Assembly (NCBI GenBank): GCA_029289095.1
Contig: JARFUG010000014.1
Span: forward strand, 1-53,281
Length of the DNA: 53,281 nt
Direction: 5' to 3'
Source of the DNA: Desulfuromonadales bacterium
Lineage (GTDB): Bacteria > Desulfobacterota > Desulfuromonadia > Desulfuromonadales > JACZKF01
The position numbers were made by a program, and so were the translations under genes. Of the stretch, positions 17,403-27,728 are shown piece by piece. The notes under the pieces are model-generated. The model had not been told where the DNA came from and searched no databases. It was given only the letters and a program-made list of their open reading frames with translations. Every line of letters starts with the position of its first letter. Position 1 is the stretch's first letter.

Positions 17403-18749
17403 ATGGCCAAAATCGTCCCCTTTCGTGCTCTTCGTTACAGCCTGACCAGGATTTCCGATCCGGCCCGCGTGATGGCCCCCCCCTATGACGTGATTTCGCC
17501 GTCGCTGCAGGATGCCCTCTATCATCGAGACCCCTTCAACGTCGTTCGGCTGATCCTCGGCAAGACGACCGACGAAGACTCCGGGTCGAACAACCGCTAT
17601 ACCCGCGCTGCCGCCGACTTCCGGCTCTGGGAGCAGGAGGGAGTCCTTGTGCGCGACACCATGCCGTCCATCTACCTGTACGATCAGCTCTACCGGACCG
17701 AGGACGGTCAGACCGTCAACCGAAAAGGGTTTATCGCTCTTGCGCGCCTGGAAGATTTTTCCTCCGGCGTCGTCAAGCCCCACGAAAAGACCCTCTCGGG
17801 CCCCAAGACCGATCGCCTGCAACTGACCCGTGCCTGCCGGGCGAACTTCAGCCCCATCTTCTCTCTCTATTCCGATCCGTGCTGCGTCCTCGAGTTCTTC
17901 ACCAAAAAGGTGAAAGAGCGCCCCGGCGACCTCGAAGTGAGCGACGACGACGGCGTCGTCCATCGTCTGTGGCAGGTGACTGATCCGGCAATCATCGAAA
18001 AAGCGCAAGGGGTGCTCGACAGCAAGCCTCTTTTTATCGCCGACGGGCATCACCGTTACGAGACGGCTCTCAACTACCGCAACGAGATGCGCGAGAAGCA
18101 TCCCGATTTCACAGGTAAGGAGCTTTTCAATTACGTGCTGATGTATTTCGCCAATATGGAAGACCAGGGGATGAGCATCTTTCCCACCCATCGGCTGGTG
18201 CACAGTCTCGAATCCTTCCAGGTGGAGCCTTTCCTCGGGCGCCTGCGCGAGTTCTTCGACATCGAGGCGGTTCCCGCAGATCCTGCGGACCCCAGTGCCC
18301 GCCGCACCCTGCGCGAAGGGCTGGCCCGACGGGGCGCCGAAAAGCGCGTTCTCGGACTCTTCTGCGGCGGGCGCACCTTTTATTACCTGACGATCCGGGA
18401 CGAGGCCCTGATGGATCGCTTTTTCGATGCCAGGGCGCCCAAGGCGCTGCGCACTCTCGATGTTTCCATCCTGCATCGGCTCATTCTCGAGTCCATTCTG
18501 CAGATCACCCCCGAGGCCCAGGAGGCGCAGACCAATCTGAAATACATCAAGAATTTCGATGAGCCTTTCGAACAGGTCGAAAACGGCAATGCCCAACTCG
18601 CTTTTCTCATGAATCCCACACGCATGAGCGAGGTGCGCGATGTCGCCAATGCCGGAGAAAAGATGCCCCAGAAGTCGACTTATTTCTATCCCAAGCTTCT
18701 GTCGGGGCTCGTCATCAACAAGATCGTCGAAGGGGAGACGGCCGAGTAA
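17403..18749 (+). CDS. DUF1015 family protein
   Basis: A 448-residue soluble protein recognised as DUF1015 from its N-terminus (IVPFRALRY, VMAPPYDVISP), the FNVVRLILGK block, and IADGHHRYETAL in the middle, a motif with conserved Asp-Gly-His-His. The family is widespread in bacteria and often sits near amino-acid biosynthesis genes, but its reaction is not established. CGGAGG precedes the ATG. No signal peptide or membrane segment is visible. The gene ends just before a dyad-rich element. Confidence 0.88.
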   Translation: MAKIVPFRALRYSLTRISDPARVMAPPYDVISPSLQDALYHRDPFNVVRLILGKTTDEDSGSNNRYTRAAADFRLWEQEGVLVRDTMPSIYLYDQLYRTEDGQTVNRKGFIALARLEDFSSGVVKPHEKTLSGPKTDRLQLTRACRANFSPIFSLYSDPCCVLEFFTKKVKERPGDLEVSDDDGVVHRLWQVTDPAIIEKAQGVLDSKPLFIADGHHRYETALNYRNEMREKHPDFTGKELFNYVLMYFANMEDQGMSIFPTHRLVHSLESFQVEPFLGRLREFFDIEAVPADPADPSARRTLREGLARRGAEKRVLGLFCGGRTFYYLTIRDEALMDRFFDARAPKALRTLDVSILHRLILESILQITPEAQEAQTNLKYIKNFDEPFEQVENGNAQLAFLMNPTRMSEVRDVANAGEKMPQKSTYFYPKLLSGLVINKIVEGETAE

Positions 18750-18765
18750 GGGCGCAGCCAACCAA

Positions 18766-18893
18766 ATGTCCCCCCTATGAAATAGGGGGGATGCCTGGAG
18801 GGCAGGGGGGTCCGTTTGAAAGTTGCCGAGGGTGGGCAGTGACCCCCCTGGCTCGTGACGCGAGCCTTCCCCCCTGTTTTATAGGGGGGACAT
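18766..18893. repeat. MITE-like 128-bp dyad element between DUF1015 gene and rnr
   Basis: Perfect 13-bp terminal inverted repeats, ATGTCCCCCCTAT at 18766-18778 and ATAGGGGGGACAT at 18881-18893. Each end can also fold on itself. Internally AGGGGGGTC and GACCCCCCT pair, as do GGCTCG and CGAGCC. No open frame of its own. It looks like a non-autonomous mobile element or REP-like unit; related but not identical to the GGAGGGG elements elsewhere in the window. Confidence 0.7.
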
Positions 18894-18931
18894 ACCTTGT
18901 CCAGTGTAAAATTTGTTTCCGAGATTCTCAC

Positions 18932-21208
18932 ATGCCCCTGACCGCATCCGACATTCTGAAATTCCTAGAGAAGAACGCCTCGCGCCCCCTGACGGTCCGG
19001 GAAATCGTCTCCGGGTTCGATCTCCCGCGTCGCGACCGTTCGCGGGCCGTGCGTCTCATCGAGGAAATGGCGCGCGAGGGGACGCTCGTACGCCTGAAGG
19101 GAGAGCGCTATTCCATCCCTCGCCAGGTGAACCTCGTCACGGGGACCGTTTCGGCCCACCGCGACGGATACGGATTCATCTCCTCGCCGGACCGCCCCGA
19201 CGTCTTCATCCCTGCCCGCTACATGCGCGAGGTCATGCATGGCGACCGGGTCGTGGTGCGGGTCGAGCGCGGCTGGCGCGGCGCAAAACCGGAGGGGAGG
19301 GTGATCCGCGTTCTCGATCGCGTCCACCAGACGGTCGTCGGAAGGTACGAGGCGGGTCCCCGCTTCGGATACGTCGTTCCCCTCGATCCCCGCCTGACCC
19401 ACGACGTCTATATCGCCGAGGGGGAGAGTTTCGGTGCGAGACCTGGGCAGATCGTCATCGCCCGCATCGACGCCTACCCGGAGCGGAACCGAAACCCCGA
19501 AGGGGCGATCATCCAGGTGCTTGGCGCTGCCGACGATCCGGAAGTCGAGATCCTCACCATCGTCCACAAGCACGGACTCCCCTACGAATTCCCCCCCGAA
19601 GTGCTCGATGAAGCCGCCGTCGTTCCCGACCGGGTGCGCGACGAGGACAGGAAAGGACGCAGGGATCTGCGCGACATCCCCCTGGTGACCATCGACGGCG
19701 AGACGGCGAAGGATTTCGATGATGCGGTGGCCGTGCGCGACGAAGGGGAGGGGAGAGTGCGCCTCTGGGTCGCCATCGCCGACGTCGCCCACTATGTGGC
19801 CGAAGGAAGCCCCATCGACCGCGAGGCCTACGAGCGATCGACGAGCGTCTATTTTCCAGGACGGGCCGTTCCGATGCTCCCCGAAGCTCTGAGCAACGGG
19901 ATCTGCTCCCTTAACCCCGACGTCGAGCGTCTCGCCATGACGGCCGAGATTCTCTTCGATGCGCAAGGGGCGCGCCTCGAAAGCTCCTTTTATCCCGCGG
20001 TGATTCGCAGCCGGGCGCGCCTGACCTACACCGAGGTCTGGGAGGTGCTGAAGAACGACGGCGAGAGCCCCGCCATTGACGAGGAATTGAGGGGCGGCCT
20101 CCGCCTCATGCGTTCTCTGGCCGAGCGCCTGACCGCCATGAGACGCACGCGCGGAAGTCTCGATTTCGATCTCCCCGAAGCCGAAATCATTCTCGACCTG
20201 CGGGGGAAACCCGAAAATATCGTCCGCGCCGAGCGCAACGCCGCGCACCGCCTCATCGAAGAATTCATGCTTGCCGCCAATGAGGCCGTCGCCGCCTTTC
20301 TGAGCGCCCGCGAGACGCCCATCCTCTATCGGGTCCACGATCCCCCGGCGCCGGAGAAACTGCAGGCTTTTCAGCAGTTCGTCGCCAACTTTAATTACGG
20401 TCTCGTCCTCGAAGACGGCGGCGTCGACCCGCGCCGTCTGCAGGCCCTTCTGGCCGAGGTCGAGGGCAAACCCGAAGAGCGCATGATCAACCAGGTTCTG
20501 CTGCGCAGCATGCGGCAGGCCCGCTACGCACCGGAGAATACAGGACATTTCGGTCTCGCCGCTGATCTCTACTGCCACTTCACCTCTCCGATTCGTCGCT
20601 ACCCCGATCTCATGGTCCACAGGACGTTGAAAAAGGAGCTGACTCGCCGCTCCAGCGCAGCGCATCGGGCCAGGCTCGAAAAGACCCTTCCGACAGCCGG
20701 CGAGCACACCTCGCAGATGGAGCGCCGCGCTATGGAAGCGGAGCGCGAGGTTATCGACCTGAAGAAGTGTCAGTTCATGGCCGACAAGGTGGGCGAGGTT
20801 TTCGATGGCTTCGTTTCCGGGGTGCAGCCCTTCGGTTTCTTCGTCGAACTCAAGGACTATTTCGTCGAGGGGCTGGTGCGCGTCTCATCTCTCCTCGATG
20901 ATTTCTACGAGTACGAAGAGGACCTGCACCGCCTCATCGGCCAGAACCGACGCCGCCAGTTTCAGATCGGCAGCCCCGTACAGGTCACCGTCCAGTCGGT
21001 CAATCTCGACAGGCGAGAGATCGACTTCGCCCTCGCTTTTGAAGGCGGAGGACAAAGGACGGAGGACCGCAAAGGACAGAGGACAGAGGACGGACGACAG
21101 AGGACGGGCGCAAAAGATCGAGGACGGAGGACGGACGACAGAAGGCAGAAGACCGAAAAAGATCGAGGACGGACGACGGATGACAGAGGACGGAGGAAAA
21201 GCAGATGA
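18932..21208 (+). CDS. rnr: Ribonuclease R (RNase II/R family exoribonuclease)
   Basis: A 758-residue 3'-to-5' exoribonuclease. Order of domains: winged-helix N-terminal domain (TASDILKFLEKNASRPLTV), two cold-shock OB folds (VSAHRDGYGFI, about 70-200), the RNB catalytic domain (DGETAKDFDDAVAV with the metal-binding Asp cluster, about 245-570) and an S1 domain (GEVFDGFVSGVQPFGFFVEL). From about residue 706 the sequence becomes a tail of Arg, Asp, Glu, Lys, Thr and Gln encoded by a degenerate 7-base repeat (21050-21206). The ATG at 18932 was chosen for alignment with the family; an upstream in-frame start at 18791 lies inside the mobile-like element. The basic tail may still bind RNA. Confidence 0.93.
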   Translation: MPLTASDILKFLEKNASRPLTVREIVSGFDLPRRDRSRAVRLIEEMAREGTLVRLKGERYSIPRQVNLVTGTVSAHRDGYGFISSPDRPDVFIPARYMREVMHGDRVVVRVERGWRGAKPEGRVIRVLDRVHQTVVGRYEAGPRFGYVVPLDPRLTHDVYIAEGESFGARPGQIVIARIDAYPERNRNPEGAIIQVLGAADDPEVEILTIVHKHGLPYEFPPEVLDEAAVVPDRVRDEDRKGRRDLRDIPLVTIDGETAKDFDDAVAVRDEGEGRVRLWVAIADVAHYVAEGSPIDREAYERSTSVYFPGRAVPMLPEALSNGICSLNPDVERLAMTAEILFDAQGARLESSFYPAVIRSRARLTYTEVWEVLKNDGESPAIDEELRGGLRLMRSLAERLTAMRRTRGSLDFDLPEAEIILDLRGKPENIVRAERNAAHRLIEEFMLAANEAVAAFLSARETPILYRVHDPPAPEKLQAFQQFVANFNYGLVLEDGGVDPRRLQALLAEVEGKPEERMINQVLLRSMRQARYAPENTGHFGLAADLYCHFTSPIRRYPDLMVHRTLKKELTRRSSAAHRARLEKTLPTAGEHTSQMERRAMEAEREVIDLKKCQFMADKVGEVFDGFVSGVQPFGFFVELKDYFVEGLVRVSSLLDDFYEYEEDLHRLIGQNRRRQFQIGSPVQVTVQSVNLDRREIDFALAFEGGGQRTEDRKGQRTEDGRQRTGAKDRGRRTDDRRQKTEKDRGRTTDDRGRRKSR

Positions 21209-21251
21209 CCCTGCGCCCTTGCTGTCCTCCGTCCTCTGTCCTCTGTCCTCA
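21050..21251. repeat. Heptanucleotide array, purine arm in rnr and pyrimidine arm after it
   Basis: Words such as GGACAGA, GGACGGA and CGACAGA recur at mostly 7-base spacing from 21050 to about 21195, inside the rnr reading frame. From about 21222 to 21251 the complementary CTGTCCT/CCGTCCT words follow, so the two arms can pair. Because 7 is not a multiple of 3, the encoded peptide has a 7-residue pseudo-repeat. Confidence 0.85.
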
Positions 21252-21267
21252 GGCCCCAGAGATCTGA

Positions 21268-22245
21268 ATGGAACTGATACGCAACCTCGAACAGATAAAC
21301 CGCCCCTGGCCCGCCCCCGTCGTCACCATCGGCAACTTCGACGGTGTGCATCTGGGCCATCGTGAAATTTTCCGGCGCCTCATCTCCGAGGCCGACAAGA
21401 TCGGCGGCACGTCGGTCGTCCTCACCTTCGTTCCCCATCCTCGCAAGTTGCTCGATCCCCAGCGTGCGCCGCTGCAGATCAACACCTATACCGAAAAGGA
21501 ACGGCTGATCGCTGCCTCCTGCGTCGATGTGCTCATTTGCGCCCCATTCACCCGTGAAATGGCGGATTATTCCGCCGAGCGCTTCGTCGACGAGATCCTG
21601 GTCGGACGTATCGGCGTGCGTCGACTGATCGTCGGATACGATTACGCTTTCGGAAAGGGAAGACAGGGGGACATCGATTTTCTCCGTCGAAAAGGGGCGC
21701 AGTCCGGTTTCGACGTCACGGTCCTCTCCCCCGTGTCGCAGCATGGAGAAATCTACAGCTCGACTCGCATACGCGAGATGATTCTCCAGGGGCGCATGGA
21801 GGATGTCGTTCCGTTGCTGGGGCGGCACTTCACTCTCCAGGGAGAGGTGGTCCACGGCTCTAAAAGAGGGAAAAAGCTCGGCTTTCCTACGGCTAATCTT
21901 GCAACGGAAAAAGAGCTTCTGCCTCCCGCCGGCGTCTATGCCGTCAAAGTCAGGCATGGGGAGAAGATCCTCGACGGCGTCGTCAACATCGGCTTCAACC
22001 CGACCTTCGGCCCTGGAAAGCTTTCGCTCGAAGTCCACCTTCTCGACTTCCAGGGGGAGATCTACGGTGAGACGCTGCGCCTCTATTTCTTATCGCGGCT
22101 GCGGGAAGAAAAGCGATTCCCGTCCGTCGAGACTCTCGTCGAGGCTATCGGTGAAGATGTTCGGCAGGCGCGTGGCATCCTTGCGGGGGCGCAGATCAGG
22201 GAGTATCGCGATTACCTCGATTGCGGGTACAAAAAACATCCCTAG
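21268..22245 (+). CDS. ribF: Bifunctional riboflavin kinase/FAD synthetase
   Basis: A 325-residue cytoplasmic enzyme that phosphorylates riboflavin to FMN and adenylates FMN to FAD. The N-terminal FAD synthetase domain has VVTIGNFDGVHLGH and the YSSTRIREMI motif; the C-terminal riboflavin kinase domain has KRGKKLGFPTANL and VVNIGFNPTFG. Length fits the family. It follows the rnr repeat tail with only a weak ribosome binding site in view. aroE follows after about 120 bases. Confidence 0.95.
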   Translation: MELIRNLEQINRPWPAPVVTIGNFDGVHLGHREIFRRLISEADKIGGTSVVLTFVPHPRKLLDPQRAPLQINTYTEKERLIAASCVDVLICAPFTREMADYSAERFVDEILVGRIGVRRLIVGYDYAFGKGRQGDIDFLRRKGAQSGFDVTVLSPVSQHGEIYSSTRIREMILQGRMEDVVPLLGRHFTLQGEVVHGSKRGKKLGFPTANLATEKELLPPAGVYAVKVRHGEKILDGVVNIGFNPTFGPGKLSLEVHLLDFQGEIYGETLRLYFLSRLREEKRFPSVETLVEAIGEDVRQARGILAGAQIREYRDYLDCGYKKHP

Positions 22246-22369
22246 CCCACGGAACCCGGGATGAAGTCATTGATATTCTCCCCTTTCTGTGTTAATCCGT
22301 GGCGTATTAACTCCCTCCCTTGGTAGGAAGGGCTGGGGGAGGATGGTGATCAGCAGCGAGGCACTCCGG

Positions 22370-23227
22370 ATGCTCATCCGCGGCAGCACGAAAATTTACG
22401 GCATTCTGGGTGACCCCGTTGCTCATTCCCTTTCGCCGGTGATGCAGAACGCCGCCTTTGCGGAAGTCGGAATCGACGCCGCCTATGTGCCGTTTCATGT
22501 CCGACCCGACGACTTGAAAGACGCCGTCCAGGGAATTCGTGCTCTCAAGATCTGCGGGGTGAACGTCACGGTCCCGCACAAAGAGGCGATCTGCCCGCTG
22601 CTCGACCGTCTCGATCCTCTGGCTGCGGCCATCGGCGCCGTCAATACCGTCCGCAACGATGACGGCCTGCTGACCGGGTTCAACACCGACGCTTCCGGGT
22701 TTTTGCGCTCTTTGCGCGAAGATCTGGAGTGGAGTCCCGAGGGGCGTCGTGTCCTGCTCCTCGGGGCAGGGGGTGCGTGCCGGGGGGCTGTCGTCGCACT
22801 CGCCGAGGCCAGGGCGTCCGCCCTGGTCATCGCCAACCGCACGCAGGCGCGGGCGGATGATCTCGTCGCCCGGTACGGCAGGGCTTTCCAGGGCACAGCT
22901 TTTGCTAGCCTGCCCCTCGTCGGCGCTCGCCTGGCCGAGGTCTTCCCCGAGATCGACCTGGTAGTGAACACATCGTCGATCGGTCTGGGAGGGGGAGATT
23001 CCATCGATCTCCCCTGGGGGCGGCTGCCGTCGCAGGCCCTTTTCTACGACATGGTTTACGGCCGCGGGGGGACGCCTCTGCTTCACGCCGCGACCGGGCA
23101 CGGGATCCGGGGGACCGATGGCCTCGGAATGCTCGCCTGCCAGGGGGAGGACGCCTTTGCCATCTGGACCGGGCGCACGCCCCCGTCCGGGCTTATGAGA
23201 AAAAAACTGCATTCATTCAATACGTAG
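22370..23227 (+). CDS. aroE: Shikimate dehydrogenase (NADP+)
   Basis: AroE reduces 3-dehydroshikimate to shikimate. Evidence: YGILGDPVAHSLSPVMQNAAF substrate-binding region (Ser-Leu-Ser), NVTVPHKE with catalytic Lys, GAVNTV, GFNTDASGF, LLGAGGACRG nucleotide loop, VVNTSSIGL and DMVYGRGGTPLL. I chose ATG 22370 (285 residues) because it gives the usual short N-terminus and has GCGAGG eight bases upstream; ATG 22343, with GGGGGAGG directly before it, is also possible. With aroK, aroB and aroQ further on, four shikimate-pathway genes lie in this window. Confidence 0.93.
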   Translation: MLIRGSTKIYGILGDPVAHSLSPVMQNAAFAEVGIDAAYVPFHVRPDDLKDAVQGIRALKICGVNVTVPHKEAICPLLDRLDPLAAAIGAVNTVRNDDGLLTGFNTDASGFLRSLREDLEWSPEGRRVLLLGAGGACRGAVVALAEARASALVIANRTQARADDLVARYGRAFQGTAFASLPLVGARLAEVFPEIDLVVNTSSIGLGGGDSIDLPWGRLPSQALFYDMVYGRGGTPLLHAATGHGIRGTDGLGMLACQGEDAFAIWTGRTPPSGLMRKKLHSFNT

Positions 23228-23250
23228 AAGTGGGGATTTCGCATTTTTTG

Positions 23251-23278
23251 CTCACACCCCACTCCTTACTCCTCACGG
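23251..23278. repeat. Short heptanucleotide array upstream of pilB
   Basis: Four in-phase 7-base words with core CTCAC/ACTC (for example CTCACAC and CCCACTC) end 25 bases before the pilB start. Confidence 0.6.
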
Positions 23279-23303
23279 GCTTAAAGGGGGATTTTTAGTC
23301 CAT

Positions 23304-24992
<1,689 letters not shown>

Positions 24993-25004
<12 letters not shown>

Positions 25005-25038
25005 GCTGCACGCCTTGGCGTGCAGCTCAATCATCGGC
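24993..25038. repeat. Perfect 22-bp palindrome across the pilB stop codon
   Basis: Bases 24993-25014 are an exact inverted copy of 25017-25038, with only TT between. It covers the last pilB codons and the stop. No T-run follows, so it is not a standard terminator; it may be an mRNA-stabilising hairpin or half of a duplicated gene end. Confidence 0.9.
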
Positions 25039-25042
25039 GTAG

Positions 25043-25152
25043 CCAGAATCCAGAATCCAGGAGCCAGGAGTAGAATCAAAAACCTGAAACCTGAAACCTG
25101 GGATGTGGACCTGGCCTTTGTATTTCTCCTGGCTTCTGGCTTCTGGATTCTG
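25043..25152. repeat. Inverted heptanucleotide arrays before pilT
   Basis: The left arm 25043-25070 has CCAGAAT and CCAGGAG words; the right arm 25126-25152 has CTCCTGG, CTTCTGG and ATTCTGC. The arms pair at about 25 of 28 positions. Between them are ACCTGAA words, also 7-base. The right arm ends about 20 bases before the pilT start. Confidence 0.85.
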
Positions 25153-25171
25153 CTTAAAACAAGGATCATCA

Positions 25172-26299
25172 ATGTCTACCGAAAACAAACCAGGCATGCA
25201 GGTATTGCTCAAGGCGATGGTCGAGGCGGGGGCTTCGGACCTGCATATTACGACCGGGGCGCCCCCCATGCTGCGGATCGACGGGAAAGTCTCGCCTCTC
25301 AAGCTGCCGCCCCTGGGGGCAACCGATACGAAACAACTGTGCTACAGCATTCTCACCGATTCTCAGAAGAGGAAGTTCGAGGAGGAGAGCGAGCTCGACC
25401 TTTCCTTCGGAGTCAAGGGCCTATCGCGCTTCCGCGGCAACCTCTTCATCCAGCGCGGCGCTCTCGCCGGAGTCTTCCGGCGCATACCGTTCAAGATCCT
25501 CACCTTCGACGAGCTCGGTCTTCCTCCCGTCATCCGCGAGATCTCCCGAAAGCCGAGGGGGCTGGTCCTTGTCACCGGGCCGACGGGCAGCGGAAAATCG
25601 ACTACCCTGGCGACGATCATCGACACCATCAATCAGGAGCGTCACGACCATATCGTCACCATCGAAGACCCCGTCGAATTCATTCACAAGCACAAGAACT
25701 GCATCGTCAACCAGCGGGAAGTCGGCGCCGACACACAGTCGTTCAAGAAAGCGCTCAAATACATCCTGCGGCAGGACCCAGACGTTGTTCTTCTCGGTGA
25801 GTTGCGCGACCTCGAAACGATCGAGGCCGCCCTCACCATTGCTGAGACGGGGCATCTCTGCTTCGCGACCCTGCACACCAACGGCTGCGTCCAGACGATC
25901 AACCGCGTCGTCGACGTCTTTCCCACTCATCAGCAGCAGCAGGTGCGCACGCAGCTCTCCTTCGTCCTCGAGGGGGTCATCTCGCAGACGCTTCTGCCCA
26001 AAATCCATGGCTCCGGGCGGGCTCTGGCTCTGGAGGTCATGGTCCCCAACGTCGCCATCCGCGCTCTCATCCGCGACGACAAGGTCCATCAGATCTACTC
26101 GCAGATGCAGATGGGGCAGGAGAAATTCGGCATGCAGACGATGAACCAGTCCCTTTTCATGCTCTATCACAAGAAACAGATATCGATGGAAATGGCCCTA
26201 GCCCGCTCCAGCGACACGGAAGAACTCAAGCAGATGATCGCCAATCCGACGTCGGTTCTGCGCCGGAATGTGCCCGGCGCGGTTGGGGGCAGGGGGTAG
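25172..26299 (+). CDS. pilT: Type IV pilus retraction ATPase PilT
   Basis: A 375-residue hexameric ATPase that drives pilus depolymerisation and twitching. It has Walker A GPTGSGKST from Gly136, the Asp box IEDPVEF, Walker B LLGELRD, His box TGHLCFATLHTNG, and the PilT-specific C-terminal AIRALIRD motif needed for retraction. ATG 25172 with AAGGAT upstream fits the family start; in-frame codons back to 25103 lie in the repeat. It follows pilB, separated by the inverted heptanucleotide arrays. Confidence 0.97.
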   Translation: MSTENKPGMQVLLKAMVEAGASDLHITTGAPPMLRIDGKVSPLKLPPLGATDTKQLCYSILTDSQKRKFEEESELDLSFGVKGLSRFRGNLFIQRGALAGVFRRIPFKILTFDELGLPPVIREISRKPRGLVLVTGPTGSGKSTTLATIIDTINQERHDHIVTIEDPVEFIHKHKNCIVNQREVGADTQSFKKALKYILRQDPDVVLLGELRDLETIEAALTIAETGHLCFATLHTNGCVQTINRVVDVFPTHQQQQVRTQLSFVLEGVISQTLLPKIHGSGRALALEVMVPNVAIRALIRDDKVHQIYSQMQMGQEKFGMQTMNQSLFMLYHKKQISMEMALARSSDTEELKQMIANPTSVLRRNVPGAVGGRG

Positions 26300-26344
26300 G
26301 GCTCGAAGGGCGCCAGGAAAATCTTTATAAGACCATGTTTTTAC

Positions 26345-26493
26345 TTGGTGTCTTGGAGCGTGGTGGTGGGTCTTTGGATTTTTGCGATTTGATCAAAGGT
26401 TAAAGGTAAAAGCTTCACGACGGATTCATTGTGATGGTAGACGGTCGGGCCTGGGTTTCTCCTGGCTCCCGGCTACTGGCTCCTGGATACTGC
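26345..26493. repeat. Heptanucleotide words before pilC
   Basis: The clearest part is 26459-26493: five uninterrupted 7-base words including CTCCTGG and ending ATACTGC, 17 bases before the pilC start. Weaker 7-base periodicity (TTGG words near 26345-26380, AAAGGTT/AAAGGTA near 26394-26410) lies upstream in the same gap. Confidence 0.75.
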
Positions 26494-26510
26494 CTTAAAG
26501 AGGTTAAATC

Positions 26511-27728
26511 ATGCCCAAGTACTCCTGGGAAGGGAAGACCCGCACCGGGCAGGTGCAAAAAGGGGATATGGAGGCGCCCAACGAAGAGGCCGTAACCGCG
26601 ACTCTTCGGCGCCAGGGGATCATGCCCTCCAAGATCAAGGCGCGCGGCAAGGGGCTCGACGTGGAGATCAAGATTCCCGGGCTCGAGCCGAAGGTGACGA
26701 CCAAGGACCTTGTCGTCTTCACCCGCCAGTTCGCCACCATGATCGACGCCGGTCTTCCCCTTGTTCAGTGTCTCGATATTCTCGGGCGTCAGCAGGAGAA
26801 CAAGACCTTCCGCAGGATCCTCATCGACGTGAAGGAGAGCGTCGAATCGGGCTCCACCTTCGCCGAGGCGCTAAGAAAGCATCCGAAGGCCTTCGACGAT
26901 CTCTACGTCAACCTGGTGGCGGCGGGGGAAGTGGGGGGGATTCTCGACACCATCCTCAATCGCCTCGCCGCCTACATCGAAAAAGCTCTCAAGCTCAAGA
27001 AGAAGGTCAAGAGCGCCATGACCTACCCGACGACCATCGTCGGGATCGCGGTGCTCGTCATCTCCGTCATCCTCATCTTCGTCATTCCGGCTTTCGAGTC
27101 GATGTTCGCCGACTTCGGCGGCAGCCTCCCGGCGCCGACGCAAATCGTCATCAACCTCAGCAACTTCATCCAGAGCTATATCCTGGTGATCATCGGCGTT
27201 GTCGTTCTCGTGATCTTCGCCTTCAAGAGGACGTACAGGACCCAAAAAGGACGCGCCGTCATCGACGATGTCGCCCTCAAGCTTCCGATCATGGGAGTGC
27301 TCATTCGCAAGGTCGCGGTCGCCAAGTTCACCCGCACGTTGGGAACCATGATTTCGAGCGGCGTGCCGATCCTCGACGGCCTCGATATCGTGGCGAAGAC
27401 GGCCGGAAACAAGACGGTCGAAAAGGCGATCTACAAGGTCCGTCAGAGCATCAGTGAAGGAAAGACGATCGCCGAGCCTCTCGAGAAGTCCGGCGTCTTC
27501 CCCCCCATGGTCTGCCAGATGATCAATGTCGGCGAACAGTCCGGTTCGATCGACACCATGCTCAACAAGATCGCAGACTTCTACGACGACGAGGTCGACG
27601 ATGCGGTGGCGAACCTCACCGCCATGATGGAACCGCTCCTCATGCTCTTTCTCGGGACAACCGTCGGAGGACTCGTCATCGCCATGTACCTCCCCATCTT
27701 TCAGCTCGCGGGGACGGTCGGGGGGTAA
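26511..27728 (+). CDS. pilC: Type IV pilus platform protein PilC
   Basis: A 405-residue inner-membrane protein with two T2SSF (GspF-like) cytoplasmic domains and three membrane segments: one near TYPTTIVGIAVLVISVILIF, one near YILVIIGVVVLVIFAF, and one at the C-terminus (MLFLGTTVGGLVIAMYLPIF). It links PilB/PilT movement to pilin insertion or removal. AGAGG and an ATG follow the heptanucleotide array. Its stop overlaps the start of pilS (TAATG). Confidence 0.97.
   Translation: MPKYSWEGKTRTGQVQKGDMEAPNEEAVTATLRRQGIMPSKIKARGKGLDVEIKIPGLEPKVTTKDLVVFTRQFATMIDAGLPLVQCLDILGRQQENKTFRRILIDVKESVESGSTFAEALRKHPKAFDDLYVNLVAAGEVGGILDTILNRLAAYIEKALKLKKKVKSAMTYPTTIVGIAVLVISVILIFVIPAFESMFADFGGSLPAPTQIVINLSNFIQSYILVIIGVVVLVIFAFKRTYRTQKGRAVIDDVALKLPIMGVLIRKVAVAKFTRTLGTMISSGVPILDGLDIVAKTAGNKTVEKAIYKVRQSISEGKTIAEPLEKSGVFPPMVCQMINVGEQSGSIDTMLNKIADFYDDEVDDAVANLTAMMEPLLMLFLGTTVGGLVIAMYLPIFQLAGTVGG

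Noticed and set aside
18791-18931. N-terminal extension of RNase R from 18791
   Set aside because: These codons fall inside the inverted-repeat element; the family N-terminus starts at 18932.
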